A stretch of DNA of 64,000 nt, from the NCBI GenBank assembly GCA_016292015.1, contig JAEEZY010000001.1:50582-114581 (forward strand), read 5' to 3'. The translations under genes were made by a program, and so were the position numbers. The stretch comes from Bacteroidales bacterium. Lineage in GTDB: Bacteria > Bacteroidota > Bacteroidia > Bacteroidales > P3. Numbering within the stretch: position 1 is the first letter of the stretch; each line of letters starts with the position of its first letter. This document shows, in pieces, positions 33,198 to 42,193 of the stretch. The notes beneath the pieces are model-generated. The model was not told the origin of the DNA and ran no database searches. It saw only the letters and a list, made by a program, of their open reading frames with translations.

Positions 33198-33243
33198 AAA
33201 AAAAGCAGTCAGTAGCCTCTGTGGTAGTTGACTACTGACTGCT
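33198..33243 (-). terminator. Terminator of the TPR lipoprotein gene, built from 7-bp repeats
   Basis: On the minus strand AGCAGTCAGTAG (33243-33232), 16-base loop, CTACTGACTGCT (33215-33204), then seven T. The stem has the AGTCAGT sequence of the 7-bp family. Confidence 0.85.
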
Positions 33244-33259
33244 GTGGGATGACCACTGG

Positions 33260-35095
33260 TTATTCTTCGGTGTAGAGTTGGACGATGGTCTTGAACTCCT
33301 GGTCGTCCCAGAAGCTGCGGAACTCGACATCGGTCTGTGCGGTCTTCTTGTACTCGTAGTTCTGAGCCACCGACTCTTTGAGGTTCTTCAGGGCGTTGGC
33401 TTTATCACCCAGGCGTGCGTAGGCGACGGCGCGGAGGTAATAGACTTCGGCGTTCTGGTCGAGGCAGCAGTCGAGGGTGCGGATGGCGGTGGTAGCCTGG
33501 TCGTTCTGGAGCTGTGCGAAGGCGAGGTTGAAGCTGCAGGTGTTGCCTTTCAGGCTCTTCTCGGCATCTTCGTAGTTGCCTTGCTTGAGGTTGAGGATAG
33601 GGATGTTGGCATCGGCATCGACGCTTCCCTGGCGCTGGGCTTCCTCGAAATATTTCTTTGCCATGGGGTACTCTTTCTTGGCCATATAGAGGAGGCCAGT
33701 GTTGTTGAGCACGTCGGGGTTGTGAGGGTTCATCTGGCGAGCCACGTTGAGGTAGCGGTCAGCCTCTTCGACGTCGCCTAGATAGAGCGATACGGCGCCG
33801 GCGTTGTTCCAGGCGGCCCACTCGTCGCTGTGGTTCTCGGTGGCCCACTTGTAGTATTTCAGCTTGGTGGGATAGCTGTAGTTGATATAGGCGGCATACA
33901 TCAGCTCGTCGAAGGAGAGCTTGGAGGGGTTGATGGTGGCCTGCTTGGCGAGATCTTGGTCGTTCTTGCGGGCCTCGGAATAATAGAGTGCAATCTGTGC
34001 ACGACGGAGGTTGGGGAAGATATCGTCGGCCAGCTGGGTGTAGACGGTGGAGTAGTTCTTGATCATCTGCTCGCGCTTGATGAGGTTCTGCTGAGTCTCC
34101 ACGACGTTGACGATGGAGTGTTTGTCCTGGATGTCGGACTCTTCGACCATGAGGACGAAGTGCACCCAGTCTTCGCCTGCGGCGCGAGTGGTCTGGACCA
34201 CTTCTTTCTGGAGGTTGTATTTGAAGTAGTCGAGGTCTTGCGGTTTGACTTTGGCGCGTTTGGCCATAGCGTTCAAGGTCTCTTCGAACACGCGCTTGAA
34301 CTGTTCGGTAGCCACATCGGCACGACCTTTGGAGACGCCTATATTGTTGGTCTCCTCGCCTTCGGGAGAGGCCCAGCCGGTGATGGTCACCTGCTTAGGC
34401 AGACCGTTCTGGAGCATTATCTGTTTCAGCTCTTCGAGGCCGTTCTTGGTGTCGAACTTGCGGTTCATGTCGAAGTTCCAGTCGAGCTTGGAGAGGCCGT
34501 TGGGGAAGTAGATGTCGGCGGTTTCGACGATGCCTTGTTTCTTGTTGTAGTTGATGGGTGCTATGGAGATGTTGCCACGTATGTCAACCCATGCGGAGGT
34601 GTTGTTGACGCCGTCGGAGATGAGGACCTCGTTGAAGGTCTTGCCGCTGTGTTTCTGTACGATTTCGTCGGCGAACTTGGTTTCGGCATCGGTGAAGGAG
34701 GTCTTGTAGCCCACGGGTGCGAGGGTGACGCGGCCGGTCTCCATGCCAGGTTTGAAATCCAGAAGGTCGGTGTAGGTGAAGCGTCCGCCTGTCTGGTATT
34801 TAATCATGGTGCCTTCGCCATCGACGTTTTCGCCCTTCAAGGTCATAGGTTCCAGGGGTATGCTTCCGCCGTCCCAGGTGAAGACGGGCTGAAGGAAGAC
34901 AGCCACGTTCTTGGCAAAATATTTCTGCGGTATGGCGCCGGTGAATTTCACCACCACTTTGTCGTCCATGGTGGCTACGGGATCAGGGATGGCCTGATAG
35001 CGCACCTCTCCCGCATGTTTCTTCATGTAGGACAAGCCTTTGCATCCGACAAACATGATGCACATCACGGGAATAAGAAAGAGAATCTTTTTCAT
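33260..35095 (-). CDS. TPR and OmpA-like lipoprotein
   Basis: 611 residues from ATG 35095, chosen because it gives a clean lipoprotein signal (MKKILFLIPVMCIMFVGC, Cys18). Middle part: an OmpA-like segment (TITGWASPEGEETNNIGVSKGRADVATEQF, about 242-271), which in OmpA-type proteins binds peptidoglycan. C-terminal part: TPR motifs (WAAWNNAGAVSLYLGDVEEADRYL, PDVLNNTGLLYMAKKEYPMAKKYF). Such proteins occur widely in Bacteroidales on the outer membrane, role unknown. Promoter -7 box at 35119-35126; own terminator at 33198-33243. Confidence 0.85.
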   Translation of the reverse strand: MKKILFLIPVMCIMFVGCKGLSYMKKHAGEVRYQAIPDPVATMDDKVVVKFTGAIPQKYFAKNVAVFLQPVFTWDGGSIPLEPMTLKGENVDGEGTMIKYQTGGRFTYTDLLDFKPGMETGRVTLAPVGYKTSFTDAETKFADEIVQKHSGKTFNEVLISDGVNNTSAWVDIRGNISIAPINYNKKQGIVETADIYFPNGLSKLDWNFDMNRKFDTKNGLEELKQIMLQNGLPKQVTITGWASPEGEETNNIGVSKGRADVATEQFKRVFEETLNAMAKRAKVKPQDLDYFKYNLQKEVVQTTRAAGEDWVHFVLMVEESDIQDKHSIVNVVETQQNLIKREQMIKNYSTVYTQLADDIFPNLRRAQIALYYSEARKNDQDLAKQATINPSKLSFDELMYAAYINYSYPTKLKYYKWATENHSDEWAAWNNAGAVSLYLGDVEEADRYLNVARQMNPHNPDVLNNTGLLYMAKKEYPMAKKYFEEAQRQGSVDADANIPILNLKQGNYEDAEKSLKGNTCSFNLAFAQLQNDQATTAIRTLDCCLDQNAEVYYLRAVAYARLGDKANALKNLKESVAQNYEYKKTAQTDVEFRSFWDDQEFKTIVQLYTEE

Positions 35096-35118
35096 GTATG
35101 AAATCATTTATTGAAATG

Positions 35119-35126
35119 CAAAAATA
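35119..35126 (-). promoter_or_regulatory. -7 box of the TPR lipoprotein gene
   Basis: TATTTTTG on the minus strand, 24 bases before ATG 35095. Confidence 0.7.
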
Positions 35127-35180
35127 CAAAAAAAAATCATTTGAGAGGTCTTTTTGCCTCCAGAATCTGTTTAGAGGGGG

Positions 35181-38021
35181 TCATTCCGTTGATACGTTAC
35201 TTTGTCCGGAAGGCTCCAGACGCTTGCAAACAGGGGCTATTGTGCAGTATTTGCATGAGGTTTTGTCGTCTTTCATGCGGAATGGGATTTCGGGGTTGAA
35301 CATCTCGGAAAAAATAGCTTTCAGCATTTCTTCGAACTGTTCCAGAGTATTTTTTGTCAGTGTTTCACAGTTGTTGACCTTGGCCGGCATGAACTCGCCT
35401 CCGAGTTTCTGCAGAGGGCAGAGGCCGGAAACGATGGGTTCGGTTATGTTGTGGGTTTTGGAATAGTACCAAGAATAGAACATCACCTGAAACCATTTGT
35501 CTTCTGCATCACGCCATAGGTCGGATTCGATGGAACTGGCCTCGATGTTGTTTTTTTCGACCTTTCCTGACTTGTAGTCGATGACGCGGAGTTGGCCGTC
35601 CAGGCGGTCTATGCGGTCGGCCGTTGTCCAGAACCTGACCACTTGCTGCCTGCCGTTGATCACCATTGTCACGGGTTCTTTCATCACTTCCTCGAGATGT
35701 TCAATCACTATCGAGTGATTCTCGAGCACGGCTATCTCTTTTTCCAGGAAGTTTGTGATTTGAGTTATGGCTATGGTCCTGAGGAGGTCGTTTTTTCCTT
35801 CGTGGACTTTTCCGTTGACCAGCATATTGTTGAATTGAGCATCCACCATTCCGGGCACTCTCGGGATGGCCATGCGCAGACCTTCTCTGTCAACTTTCTG
35901 TCCGATGTAGGGGAGGTAAATCTCTTTAAGACATTCGTGTATGGCGGTTCCCAGTTCGTTTTTCTCCAAGACGTCGGAGATTTCGTCCTCATCGCTCACT
36001 TTCAGCAGGTTTTCATAGAAGAAACGGAACGGGCAGTCTCTGTAGGTGTTGAGGGAAGAAGGCGAGAAGCTCTTTTCTGCGAGGCGAGCCATAATCTCGT
36101 CGGTTTTCACAATCACGTCGGAGAGGTGGTTGTCGTAAGCCGTGTTGTTGTTCGACACGGTGGTTTCAGTGAGCTTTATGTTGTTGTACCGTTTGGCCAG
36201 CTCGGCTCTTACTTGCTGCACAAAGCGGCTCTCAGAGTTCTTGCCGCCACTTTCACTTATCAGGTATATGTCTTCGGCGCGTTGCATGAGGTGGTAGAAG
36301 TTGTAGGCATATACGGCGTCTTTCTCGTAATAGGTCGGCATCTTGAAGTCTTTCTTCAAACTGTTTGGAATCAAGGTGTTCACGCTTCGTGCCGATGGTA
36401 TCACCCCTTCGTTGGCCGAGAGGAGAATCACCCTGCGGAAGTCGAGGTTGCGCGTTTCGAGCACTCCGAGTATCTGCAATCCGCTTTTGGGGCTGCCTTT
36501 CAGAGAGATATGTCGTCGCTGTGCTATGCGCAGATAGATCTTTCTCAGCGTCTGCACGTCGGTTATCAAGGCGCTTCCTTCTGCGGTGATGGCCTCGACG
36601 TGGTTTTTCAGTGTGTCAAGATAGTCTAAAACCTGCACCAGGCATTCGAGTGCCGCCATCTCTTTAGAGTCGCTGGATATCACAGCATTGGCTTGCAGCT
36701 GAACGGTGGTTTCCCTTACGATGTCGAGCACTCCGAAGGGGGCTTTCGGGTCGCCCTCGAACAGGAAGGAGATGGGGGAGAAGTCGCAGTCGAGTTTTTC
36801 GAACAGGGAGCGGAGATTGTCGATGTTGGCGTAGATGAATTTCTTCTCGGTCAGTTCTTTGACCACTGCCGAGGGGCCGCCAGACGAGCCAAGCAGGGCA
36901 CAGACATACGGGTTGCCCAGCAAGCCGGTGACAGTCTTGTGGTAGAACATCTGGGTGTCTGCGCGCATTTCGGCATACAAGGCCATTATGGAGAGAGCCA
37001 GAGAGTGCATGTCGGTGGTTGAGAACGGAATGCCCATGGTGACGTTGGCGGTAGCTATCTCTTCAGGCAGAGAGTTCAGCACTGTAGTAATCAAGCTTTC
37101 GTCGGCCAGCACCAGGGCTGTTTCGTCAAGTGTGATGTCATTTTGCTGGTTTCTAAGCAGATTGCTCAGCAAGGTGCCAGCGTATTTCGCCTGTGTCACA
37201 TTGTCGGGAGCCTTAACGATGTTGATGGTTTTCTTTTCATTGAAGTGTTCGTCGAAGGACTTTATTGCGCTGATATCAAGATGGTCTCTGATGAATTTGC
37301 CAGCTTCGTGCGAGGAGTCGCTCACGTAGTAGTTGTCGCCGTCGGGCAGATATTTGGCGCGACCGCGCTTGACGTAGGCGTTGATGATGGCTTTCTCGCA
37401 TTTCGACAAGGCGTTGAATCCAAGGAAGTAGAGTTGTTCTTCAGCGCGTTCGTCGAGAAGGCTTTCGATGTTCTCTGCGACTTTGCGGTAGGCCATGCCG
37501 TAGTAAGCCTGGCCGCGACTGTCGAGGAGTTGGTTCAGAGCGATATAGTAGTTGTATATAGACTTGTAGAACCTCAGGTAGTTTTTCTGGAAAGGCGTGA
37601 GTTCTTTGCCGCTCACGTCCCATTCGCCTATCTCCTTGATGTCATGGAGGTTGCCGTAGAGGTCTTTTGCATCGACCAGGTAGCGGTCGATTTCGGAGAA
37701 GTCGCTGAGCATCATGTCGGCCATGGGGATGAACTGCTCCAGCGAGCGGGTGTCTAGTTTGTTGATTTCATGGTGGATGTCGTAGAGTTCGAAGAGGAGA
37801 AACTCGTTGGGGAGGATCTCCACACAGCCGAGTTCGGCGACGAGGTCGTCGAAGACAATGGTTTTAGGCAAGAAGAAAGAGTTGCCGAACAACTCCTGCA
37901 TGTATTGTTTCACGAAGAGGGCCGGACGTTGGTTGTTGAAGACCAGCGTAACGTCGCCGAGGTCACCTTGATGCTCTTCGGCGATGCGCTTGATGCATTC
38001 TTTCAGGAAAGGCTCCATCAT
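35181..38021 (-). CDS. AddB-like PD-(D/E)XK nuclease
   Basis: 946 residues from ATG 38021 (a second ATG follows directly; the longer TTG frame at 38027 is less likely). N-terminal part like an inactivated helicase of the AddB kind; C-terminal nuclease with LRVIDYKSGKVEKNN (about 856-870) as the D-x(n)-D-Y-K site and four Cys (CPFRFFYEN and CKYCTIAPVC) like the iron-sulphur staple of AddB. By family it works with an AddA helicase-nuclease in recombinational repair of double-strand breaks; no addA lies in the window. Confidence 0.88.
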   Translation of the reverse strand: MMEPFLKECIKRIAEEHQGDLGDVTLVFNNQRPALFVKQYMQELFGNSFFLPKTIVFDDLVAELGCVEILPNEFLLFELYDIHHEINKLDTRSLEQFIPMADMMLSDFSEIDRYLVDAKDLYGNLHDIKEIGEWDVSGKELTPFQKNYLRFYKSIYNYYIALNQLLDSRGQAYYGMAYRKVAENIESLLDERAEEQLYFLGFNALSKCEKAIINAYVKRGRAKYLPDGDNYYVSDSSHEAGKFIRDHLDISAIKSFDEHFNEKKTINIVKAPDNVTQAKYAGTLLSNLLRNQQNDITLDETALVLADESLITTVLNSLPEEIATANVTMGIPFSTTDMHSLALSIMALYAEMRADTQMFYHKTVTGLLGNPYVCALLGSSGGPSAVVKELTEKKFIYANIDNLRSLFEKLDCDFSPISFLFEGDPKAPFGVLDIVRETTVQLQANAVISSDSKEMAALECLVQVLDYLDTLKNHVEAITAEGSALITDVQTLRKIYLRIAQRRHISLKGSPKSGLQILGVLETRNLDFRRVILLSANEGVIPSARSVNTLIPNSLKKDFKMPTYYEKDAVYAYNFYHLMQRAEDIYLISESGGKNSESRFVQQVRAELAKRYNNIKLTETTVSNNNTAYDNHLSDVIVKTDEIMARLAEKSFSPSSLNTYRDCPFRFFYENLLKVSDEDEISDVLEKNELGTAIHECLKEIYLPYIGQKVDREGLRMAIPRVPGMVDAQFNNMLVNGKVHEGKNDLLRTIAITQITNFLEKEIAVLENHSIVIEHLEEVMKEPVTMVINGRQQVVRFWTTADRIDRLDGQLRVIDYKSGKVEKNNIEASSIESDLWRDAEDKWFQVMFYSWYYSKTHNITEPIVSGLCPLQKLGGEFMPAKVNNCETLTKNTLEQFEEMLKAIFSEMFNPEIPFRMKDDKTSCKYCTIAPVCKRLEPSGQSNVSTE

Positions 38022-38053
38022 AGACAATGGTTGATTTTCGGATACTTATTTCG

Positions 38054-38770
38054 TCAGAAACGGCCGGAAGCCATTTGCAGTTTTGCGGGTGTGCCGACGT
38101 CGAGCCAGTCGTCGCTGCGGTGCTCGAAGGCGCCTATCCTGCTGTGGTTTGCGATTTTCAGCAGTTCGGGGATGATGGGGTAGGGGTGGTCGGCCGGGGG
38201 CAGCTGGGCGATGGCATCGGGCTCGATAATCCAAATGCCGCTGAAGGCGAGTTCACGGGTGTTGTCGTTGGGTTGCACGCTCCACAGCCGTTCGTCGTTT
38301 TCGCGGTTGTGCCAACCGCAGAGTTTTGCCTCGAGGTCGAAGATAAGCTGGCGTTCCGTCTCGCGTTCGCTTACGGCCAGCGTGACGCTGTTGCTTTTGG
38401 ACAGGTGCTCCTCGACCATTGCCTGCAGCGGGATGTGGGAGAGGATATCGACGTTGTGCACCAGCACGGGTTCTTTGCCCGACAGGAGGCTAGCCGCGAG
38501 TTTCACTCCGGCACCAGTGTTGAGCAGCAGGTCGCGCTCGTCGGACACCACGACTTCGACAGGCCATTCGTGGCTATGAATGTAGTCAATCATCATGTTG
38601 CCGAAGTGGTGCACGTTCACCGCTATGCGCCGTGCGCCCTCGGCAGCCAGGCGTCCGATGCAAATCTCGAGCAAGGTGCGTCCGCCGGTTTCAACCAGAG
38701 CCTTAGGTCTTTCGTCTGTGAGGGGACGCAACCGGGTGCCAAGCCCCGCCGCAAGAATAACAGCCTCCAT
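38054..38770 (-). CDS. Sugar nucleotidyltransferase
   Basis: 238 residues. N-terminal NTP-transferase signature MEAVILAAGLGTRLRPLTDERPKALVETGG (1-30), then LLNTGAGVKLA (82-92) and VLVHNVDILSHI with the metal Asp. The short length and lack of a left-handed helix tail resemble MurU-like or mannose-1-phosphate guanylyltransferases. The sugar is unknown; the neighbouring rfbC-rfbD pair suggests a surface-polysaccharide setting. Confidence 0.85.
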   Translation of the reverse strand: MEAVILAAGLGTRLRPLTDERPKALVETGGRTLLEICIGRLAAEGARRIAVNVHHFGNMMIDYIHSHEWPVEVVVSDERDLLLNTGAGVKLAASLLSGKEPVLVHNVDILSHIPLQAMVEEHLSKSNSVTLAVSERETERQLIFDLEAKLCGWHNRENDERLWSVQPNDNTRELAFSGIWIIEPDAIAQLPPADHPYPIIPELLKIANHSRIGAFEHRSDDWLDVGTPAKLQMASGRF

Positions 38771-38989
38771 AGAATTAGTAGTTTTTACTACTAACGCAAA
38801 ATCGCGGCGGTTAGTATCAAAAGGCGGAGAAACAAGCGTCAGAGCTGAGGAGGGGAGAGGGCTGATGGTTTGAGAAGTTGTTGTGAGATAATGCCGAGTT
38901 AAGCGTTTTTTTCGTTAGGATTTTTTTTGTTTTTCGGGTATTTATTATTAGAAAAAAGGTTGTATATTTGTGGAGTCGAGAAGAGAGTG

Positions 38990-39088
38990 ATGATGTTTAG
39001 CAATAGTGTAATCATCAGTGAGTTAGACAGTATGTATGTCATACTGACCCTGTTTTCGGCCGCTTGTAGTGCTGTGGCAACATCCTGA
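38990..39088 (+). CDS. Possible 32-residue hydrophobic peptide
   Basis: ATG 38990 follows AAGAGAG at a usable distance and lies 20 bases after the -7 box at 38963. The peptide has a membrane-like stretch YVILTLFSAACSAVA. There is no known family. It may be real or chance. Confidence 0.3.
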   Translation: MMFSNSVIISELDSMYVILTLFSAACSAVATS

Positions 39089-39126
39089 AAGACAGAGCAG
39101 AGCAAGTGAACAAAACGCTTCCCTTC

Positions 39127-39257
39127 CGTATCAACACCGAATCCGCGCCGTATCAACGCCGTATCAAGCCCGTACCATCTCCGTACTATCTCCATGGTAT
39201 CTTCATGTCATCTTCGTGGTATCTCCTAGTCATCTCCTAGTTGGCTCCTAGATGACA
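39127..39257. repeat. 11-bp-period array C
   Basis: Twelve units of 11 bases, from CGTATCAACAC through CGTACCATCTC, CGTACTATCTC, CATGTCATCTT, CTAGTCATCTC to CTAGATGACAA. The sequence drifts gradually but keeps the 11-base step throughout. Confidence 0.82.
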
Positions 39258-39291
39258 AGCAATATTCAGCCACCAATCTCGCAATAATTTG

Positions 39292-39299
39292 TATCTTTG
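39292..39299 (+). promoter_or_regulatory. -7 box of rfbC
   Basis: TATCTTTG, 32 bases before ATG 39331. Confidence 0.75.
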
Positions 39300-39330
39300 C
39301 AGTCTTGACGGAAAGAGGCAAGGATTTGAT

Positions 39331-39882
39331 ATGAATATTATAAAGACTGAAATAGAGGGAGTTGTGATTGTCGAGCCACAGGTGTTCGGAGACTCGCGGG
39401 GTTATTTTTTCGAGAGTTACCACGCAGAGCGTTATGCCGAGGCGCTGGGAATCAACGACGACTTTGTGCAAGACAACGAGTCGCGGTCGCGCTACGGGGT
39501 GGTGAGAGGGTTGCACTACCAGAAGCCGCCGTATGCGCAGGCCAAGCTGATACGCGTGGTGTTGGGAGAGGTGTTGGATGTGGCGGTTGACTTGCGCCGT
39601 GGGTCGCCCACTTTCGGGCGGTATGTGGCGGTGAGGCTGAGTGGCGAGAACCGCCGACAGTTGTACCTGCCGCGCGGCATGGCGCATGGTTTCTCGGTGC
39701 TCAGCGACGAAGTGGTGTTCCAGTACAAATGTGACAATTACTATCATCCCGAGAGTGAGGGTTCGGTGGCGTGGGACGACCCGACGCTGGCCATCGACTG
39801 GGGGCTGCCGGCGGAGTCGGTGGTGCTTTCGGACAAGGACACGAGGAGTCCGCTCCTGTCAGATATTGTCACGCCGTTCTGA
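39331..39882 (+). CDS. rfbC: dTDP-4-dehydrorhamnose 3,5-epimerase
   Basis: 183 residues from ATG 39331; an earlier in-frame ATG overlaps the promoter box and is rejected. It epimerises dTDP-4-keto-6-deoxyglucose in dTDP-L-rhamnose synthesis. Seen: DSRGYFFESYH (21-31), the catalytic region NESRSRYGVVRGLHYQKPP (50-68) with His64, and RGMAHGFSVLSDEVVFQYKC (about 113-132). Immediately followed by rfbD; rfbA and rfbB are not in the window. Confidence 0.95.
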   Translation: MNIIKTEIEGVVIVEPQVFGDSRGYFFESYHAERYAEALGINDDFVQDNESRSRYGVVRGLHYQKPPYAQAKLIRVVLGEVLDVAVDLRRGSPTFGRYVAVRLSGENRRQLYLPRGMAHGFSVLSDEVVFQYKCDNYYHPESEGSVAWDDPTLAIDWGLPAESVVLSDKDTRSPLLSDIVTPF

Positions 39883-39913
39883 TTAGTGATAGGACAACAG
39901 TAAAATTGCAAGG

Positions 39914-40780
39914 ATGAATATATTGATCACAGGAGCCAACGGGCAGCTGGGCACGCATCTGAGGATGCTGGCCGAAGGGGGGTCGGAGAACAGATGGATG
40001 TTTTGCGACATAGACACGCTGGACATCACCGACGAGGCCTCTGTGGCGCGGTATGTGGAGGAGAAGGAGGTAGAATGTGTGGTGAACTGCGCTGCATATA
40101 CCAATGTCGATGCGGCGGAGGAGGCAGAGGCAGAGGCCGACAGGGTGAACGATGTGGCCGTGGGCATACTGGGTCGCACTATGGCCAGGAGAAGAGGGCT
40201 TATGGTGCATATATCGACAGACTATGTGTTTGGCGGCAACAGAGTGAACACACCGTGCGACGAGACATCGGAGGTCAATCCGCTTGGGGCGTACGGGCGC
40301 ACGAAGCTGGCCGGGGAGCGGGCGCTGCAGGCTTCGGGGTGCCGTCATATACTGATACGTACGTCGTGGCTTTACAGTGAATATGGGCGGAACTTTGTGA
40401 AGACGATGCTGAGGCTGTTCGAGACAAGGCCCGAGGTGTCGGTGGTGTGCGACCAGGTAGGCACGCCGACCTATGCAGGCGACTTGGCTCAGGGCATATA
40501 CACAATCATTGAAAAGGGGCAGTATGAGGGCAACGAAGGGCTTTACCACTATTCGAACGAAGGAGTGTGCAGTTGGTATGACTTTGCGCAGGCCATTGCG
40601 CGCATGACGGGGAGCGGATGTCGGGTGCGACCCTGTCGCAGCAGCGAGTTTCCGAGCAAGGTGGAGAGGCCGAGCTATTCGGTGCTGGACAAGTCTAAAT
40701 TCAAGCACTGCTTTATTATAGATATCCCTTATTGGGAGACGAGTCTGCAGCGGTGTCTGGACAATCTTTTGAAAAAATAA
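39914..40780 (+). CDS. rfbD: dTDP-4-dehydrorhamnose reductase
   Basis: 288 residues. The last step in dTDP-L-rhamnose synthesis, NAD(P)H-dependent. Seen: the Rossmann MNILITGANGQLG (1-13), NCAAYTNVDAAE (57-68), STDYVFGG (about 102-109) with the SDR-type Tyr/Lys (EVNPLGAYGRTKLAGERA, about 120-137). 31 bases after rfbC, one operon. Confidence 0.95.
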   Translation: MNILITGANGQLGTHLRMLAEGGSENRWMFCDIDTLDITDEASVARYVEEKEVECVVNCAAYTNVDAAEEAEAEADRVNDVAVGILGRTMARRRGLMVHISTDYVFGGNRVNTPCDETSEVNPLGAYGRTKLAGERALQASGCRHILIRTSWLYSEYGRNFVKTMLRLFETRPEVSVVCDQVGTPTYAGDLAQGIYTIIEKGQYEGNEGLYHYSNEGVCSWYDFAQAIARMTGSGCRVRPCRSSEFPSKVERPSYSVLDKSKFKHCFIIDIPYWETSLQRCLDNLLKK

Positions 40781-40914
40781 GATGTGATGAGTAGGAAATG
40801 CGACGCATTGGGAAATACGTTACAATGGCGTTGCAGACGGGCTTTCGCATAGGTCTTCAGATTTTCACGGGGAAAATATGTTTTTTTTCGGGGAAAACCG
40901 TGAGGGAATCGTCT

Positions 40915-40922
40915 TACCTTTG
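40915..40922 (+). promoter_or_regulatory. -7 box of the Ser/Gly/His-rich gene
   Basis: TACCTTTG, 33 bases before ATG 40956; a run of eight T lies in the -33 area. Confidence 0.7.
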
Positions 40923-40955
40923 CATCGAAAACAAACAAAAAAGAAAGGAGACATT

Positions 40956-42113
40956 ATGAAAACCTCAAAATTCATCGCAGCAGTTCTGATAGGAATCGTC
41001 GTCAGCATCGTCCCTGCCTATGCTCAACGAGGCGGTGGCGGTGGCGGAAGCCGTGGTGGTGGCCATTCGGTCAGTGCCGGTTCATCATCGCGTGGTGGTT
41101 CCTCCTATTCCGGCGGCTCACGTGGTAGCTCGTCCTACTCGGGCAGTTCATCACGCGGCGGCAGCTACTCATCGTCGAGCAGCAGTCGCTCGTACAGTTC
41201 GCCATCATCGTCGCGCGGCAGCTACTCGTCATCGAGCAGCAGCCATTCGTACAGTTCGCCCTCACACAGCCGCACGTACAGCGACAACAGTTCGTCGCGC
41301 GGATCATATAGTGGAACGGCCAGCCGAGGTGGTTCCTATAGCGGCGCTTCGCCCCGCGGCGGTTCGTCCTACAACCATGCCCCACATCGCGGCACTACGA
41401 CCAACGGTGTGGTACGCGGCACCTACAGAGGAACGCGCACACCGCACAAGGATGGACGTACGGTGAATCCCGCCGGTCCCTCGCATAGAGGATCATCGGT
41501 AACACCGGGTTCCAGCCGTCCGACGAGTAATTTCAACGGAGAAGGCTCCAGGCGTGGGGAGGTCAAGCACCCCAACACCCCAGTGGGCTCACGCGGTCCG
41601 GCCAACGTAGGCTATGCACGTCCAGGCCGTCCAGGCGGTGTGACACCACCGGCAGTGCGTCCGGTGCGTCCAGCTCCATACTTCCATCACCCGCATCATC
41701 ACCACATGATCCACATGCGCCCGGTATATTGGCACCCCATCCCGCTGCGTCCTATCTACTGGCCCGGATTCTGGTACTACTGCAACAGCTACTGGTATGA
41801 CTACCACTGCACCAACGTGGTCGTGGTGCGCGAATATGTCCGCGACAACTACAAGGTCGATATGATAGACTTTGCGATGAGCGGCGACTACATGTACGCG
41901 CTGGTCAACGACGGCGACGGCAAGACCTACCTGCAGGTTTACGGCAAGGATGACAAGCTGCTGGCAGAGCAGGTGGTGAACAAGAAGTACAAGAAACTGG
42001 AGATAGACAGAGAGAACGGGGGATGCTGGATATTCAAGAACAACGACAAGGATCCGCTCCTGTTCATCTACACTGGAGACGAGCTCCTGATATATGAGGC
42101 TGACAACAACTAA
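40956..42113 (+). CDS. Secreted Ser/Gly/Arg-rich protein with His/Trp/Tyr-rich core
   Basis: 385 residues from ATG 40956, which has AGAAAGGAG in front; an earlier ATG overlaps the promoter and is rejected. Signal peptide MKTSKFIAAVLIGIVVSIVPAYAQ. Residues 25-150: low-complexity RGGSYSSSSSSRS-type repeats with little hydrophobic content. Then a Pro/Gly stretch, a His cluster (HHPHHHHMIH, about 247) and an aromatic YWPGFWYYCNSYWYDY (about 268-283). The last 100 residues form a small beta domain (MYALVNDGDGKTYLQVYGKDDKLL). Similar proteins are known from Bacteroidales without function; metal binding by the His cluster is possible. Confidence 0.75.
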   Translation: MKTSKFIAAVLIGIVVSIVPAYAQRGGGGGGSRGGGHSVSAGSSSRGGSSYSGGSRGSSSYSGSSSRGGSYSSSSSSRSYSSPSSSRGSYSSSSSSHSYSSPSHSRTYSDNSSSRGSYSGTASRGGSYSGASPRGGSSYNHAPHRGTTTNGVVRGTYRGTRTPHKDGRTVNPAGPSHRGSSVTPGSSRPTSNFNGEGSRRGEVKHPNTPVGSRGPANVGYARPGRPGGVTPPAVRPVRPAPYFHHPHHHHMIHMRPVYWHPIPLRPIYWPGFWYYCNSYWYDYHCTNVVVVREYVRDNYKVDMIDFAMSGDYMYALVNDGDGKTYLQVYGKDDKLLAEQVVNKKYKKLEIDRENGGCWIFKNNDKDPLLFIYTGDELLIYEADNN

Positions 42114-42137
42114 GGCTTCAAGGGAACGACAAACGAC

Positions 42138-42169
42138 AAAGGGCGCCGCGGATATCCGCGGCGCCCTTT
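42138..42169. terminator. Bidirectional terminator, perfect 32-base palindrome
   Basis: AAAGGGCGCCGCGGAT followed by its exact reverse complement; converging genes end on both sides (42113 and 42194). Confidence 0.9.
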
Positions 42170-42193
42170 ATTGTCGTGCTTGGGCGGAAGTTC

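Larger units (their letters stand above)
38771..39330. other. Intergenic tract with small ORF and array C
   Basis: No established gene. At 38963-38970 there is a good -7 box (TATATTTG), then a 32-codon frame 38990-39088 after a purine-rich AAGAGAG (MMFSNSVIISELDSM..., with a hydrophobic end). Then the 11-bp-period array C (39127-39257) and the rfbC promoter. Confidence 0.6.

Noticed and set aside
33830..35101. 423-codon antisense ORF opposite the TPR lipoprotein gene
   Set aside because: Val/Gly/Leu-rich shadow of a well-supported gene on the other strand; similar long shadows lie opposite the AddB-like nuclease and sprA.
42114..42193. tRNA genes near hpf/xerC
   Set aside because: I looked for cloverleaf arms here and in other gaps and found none.
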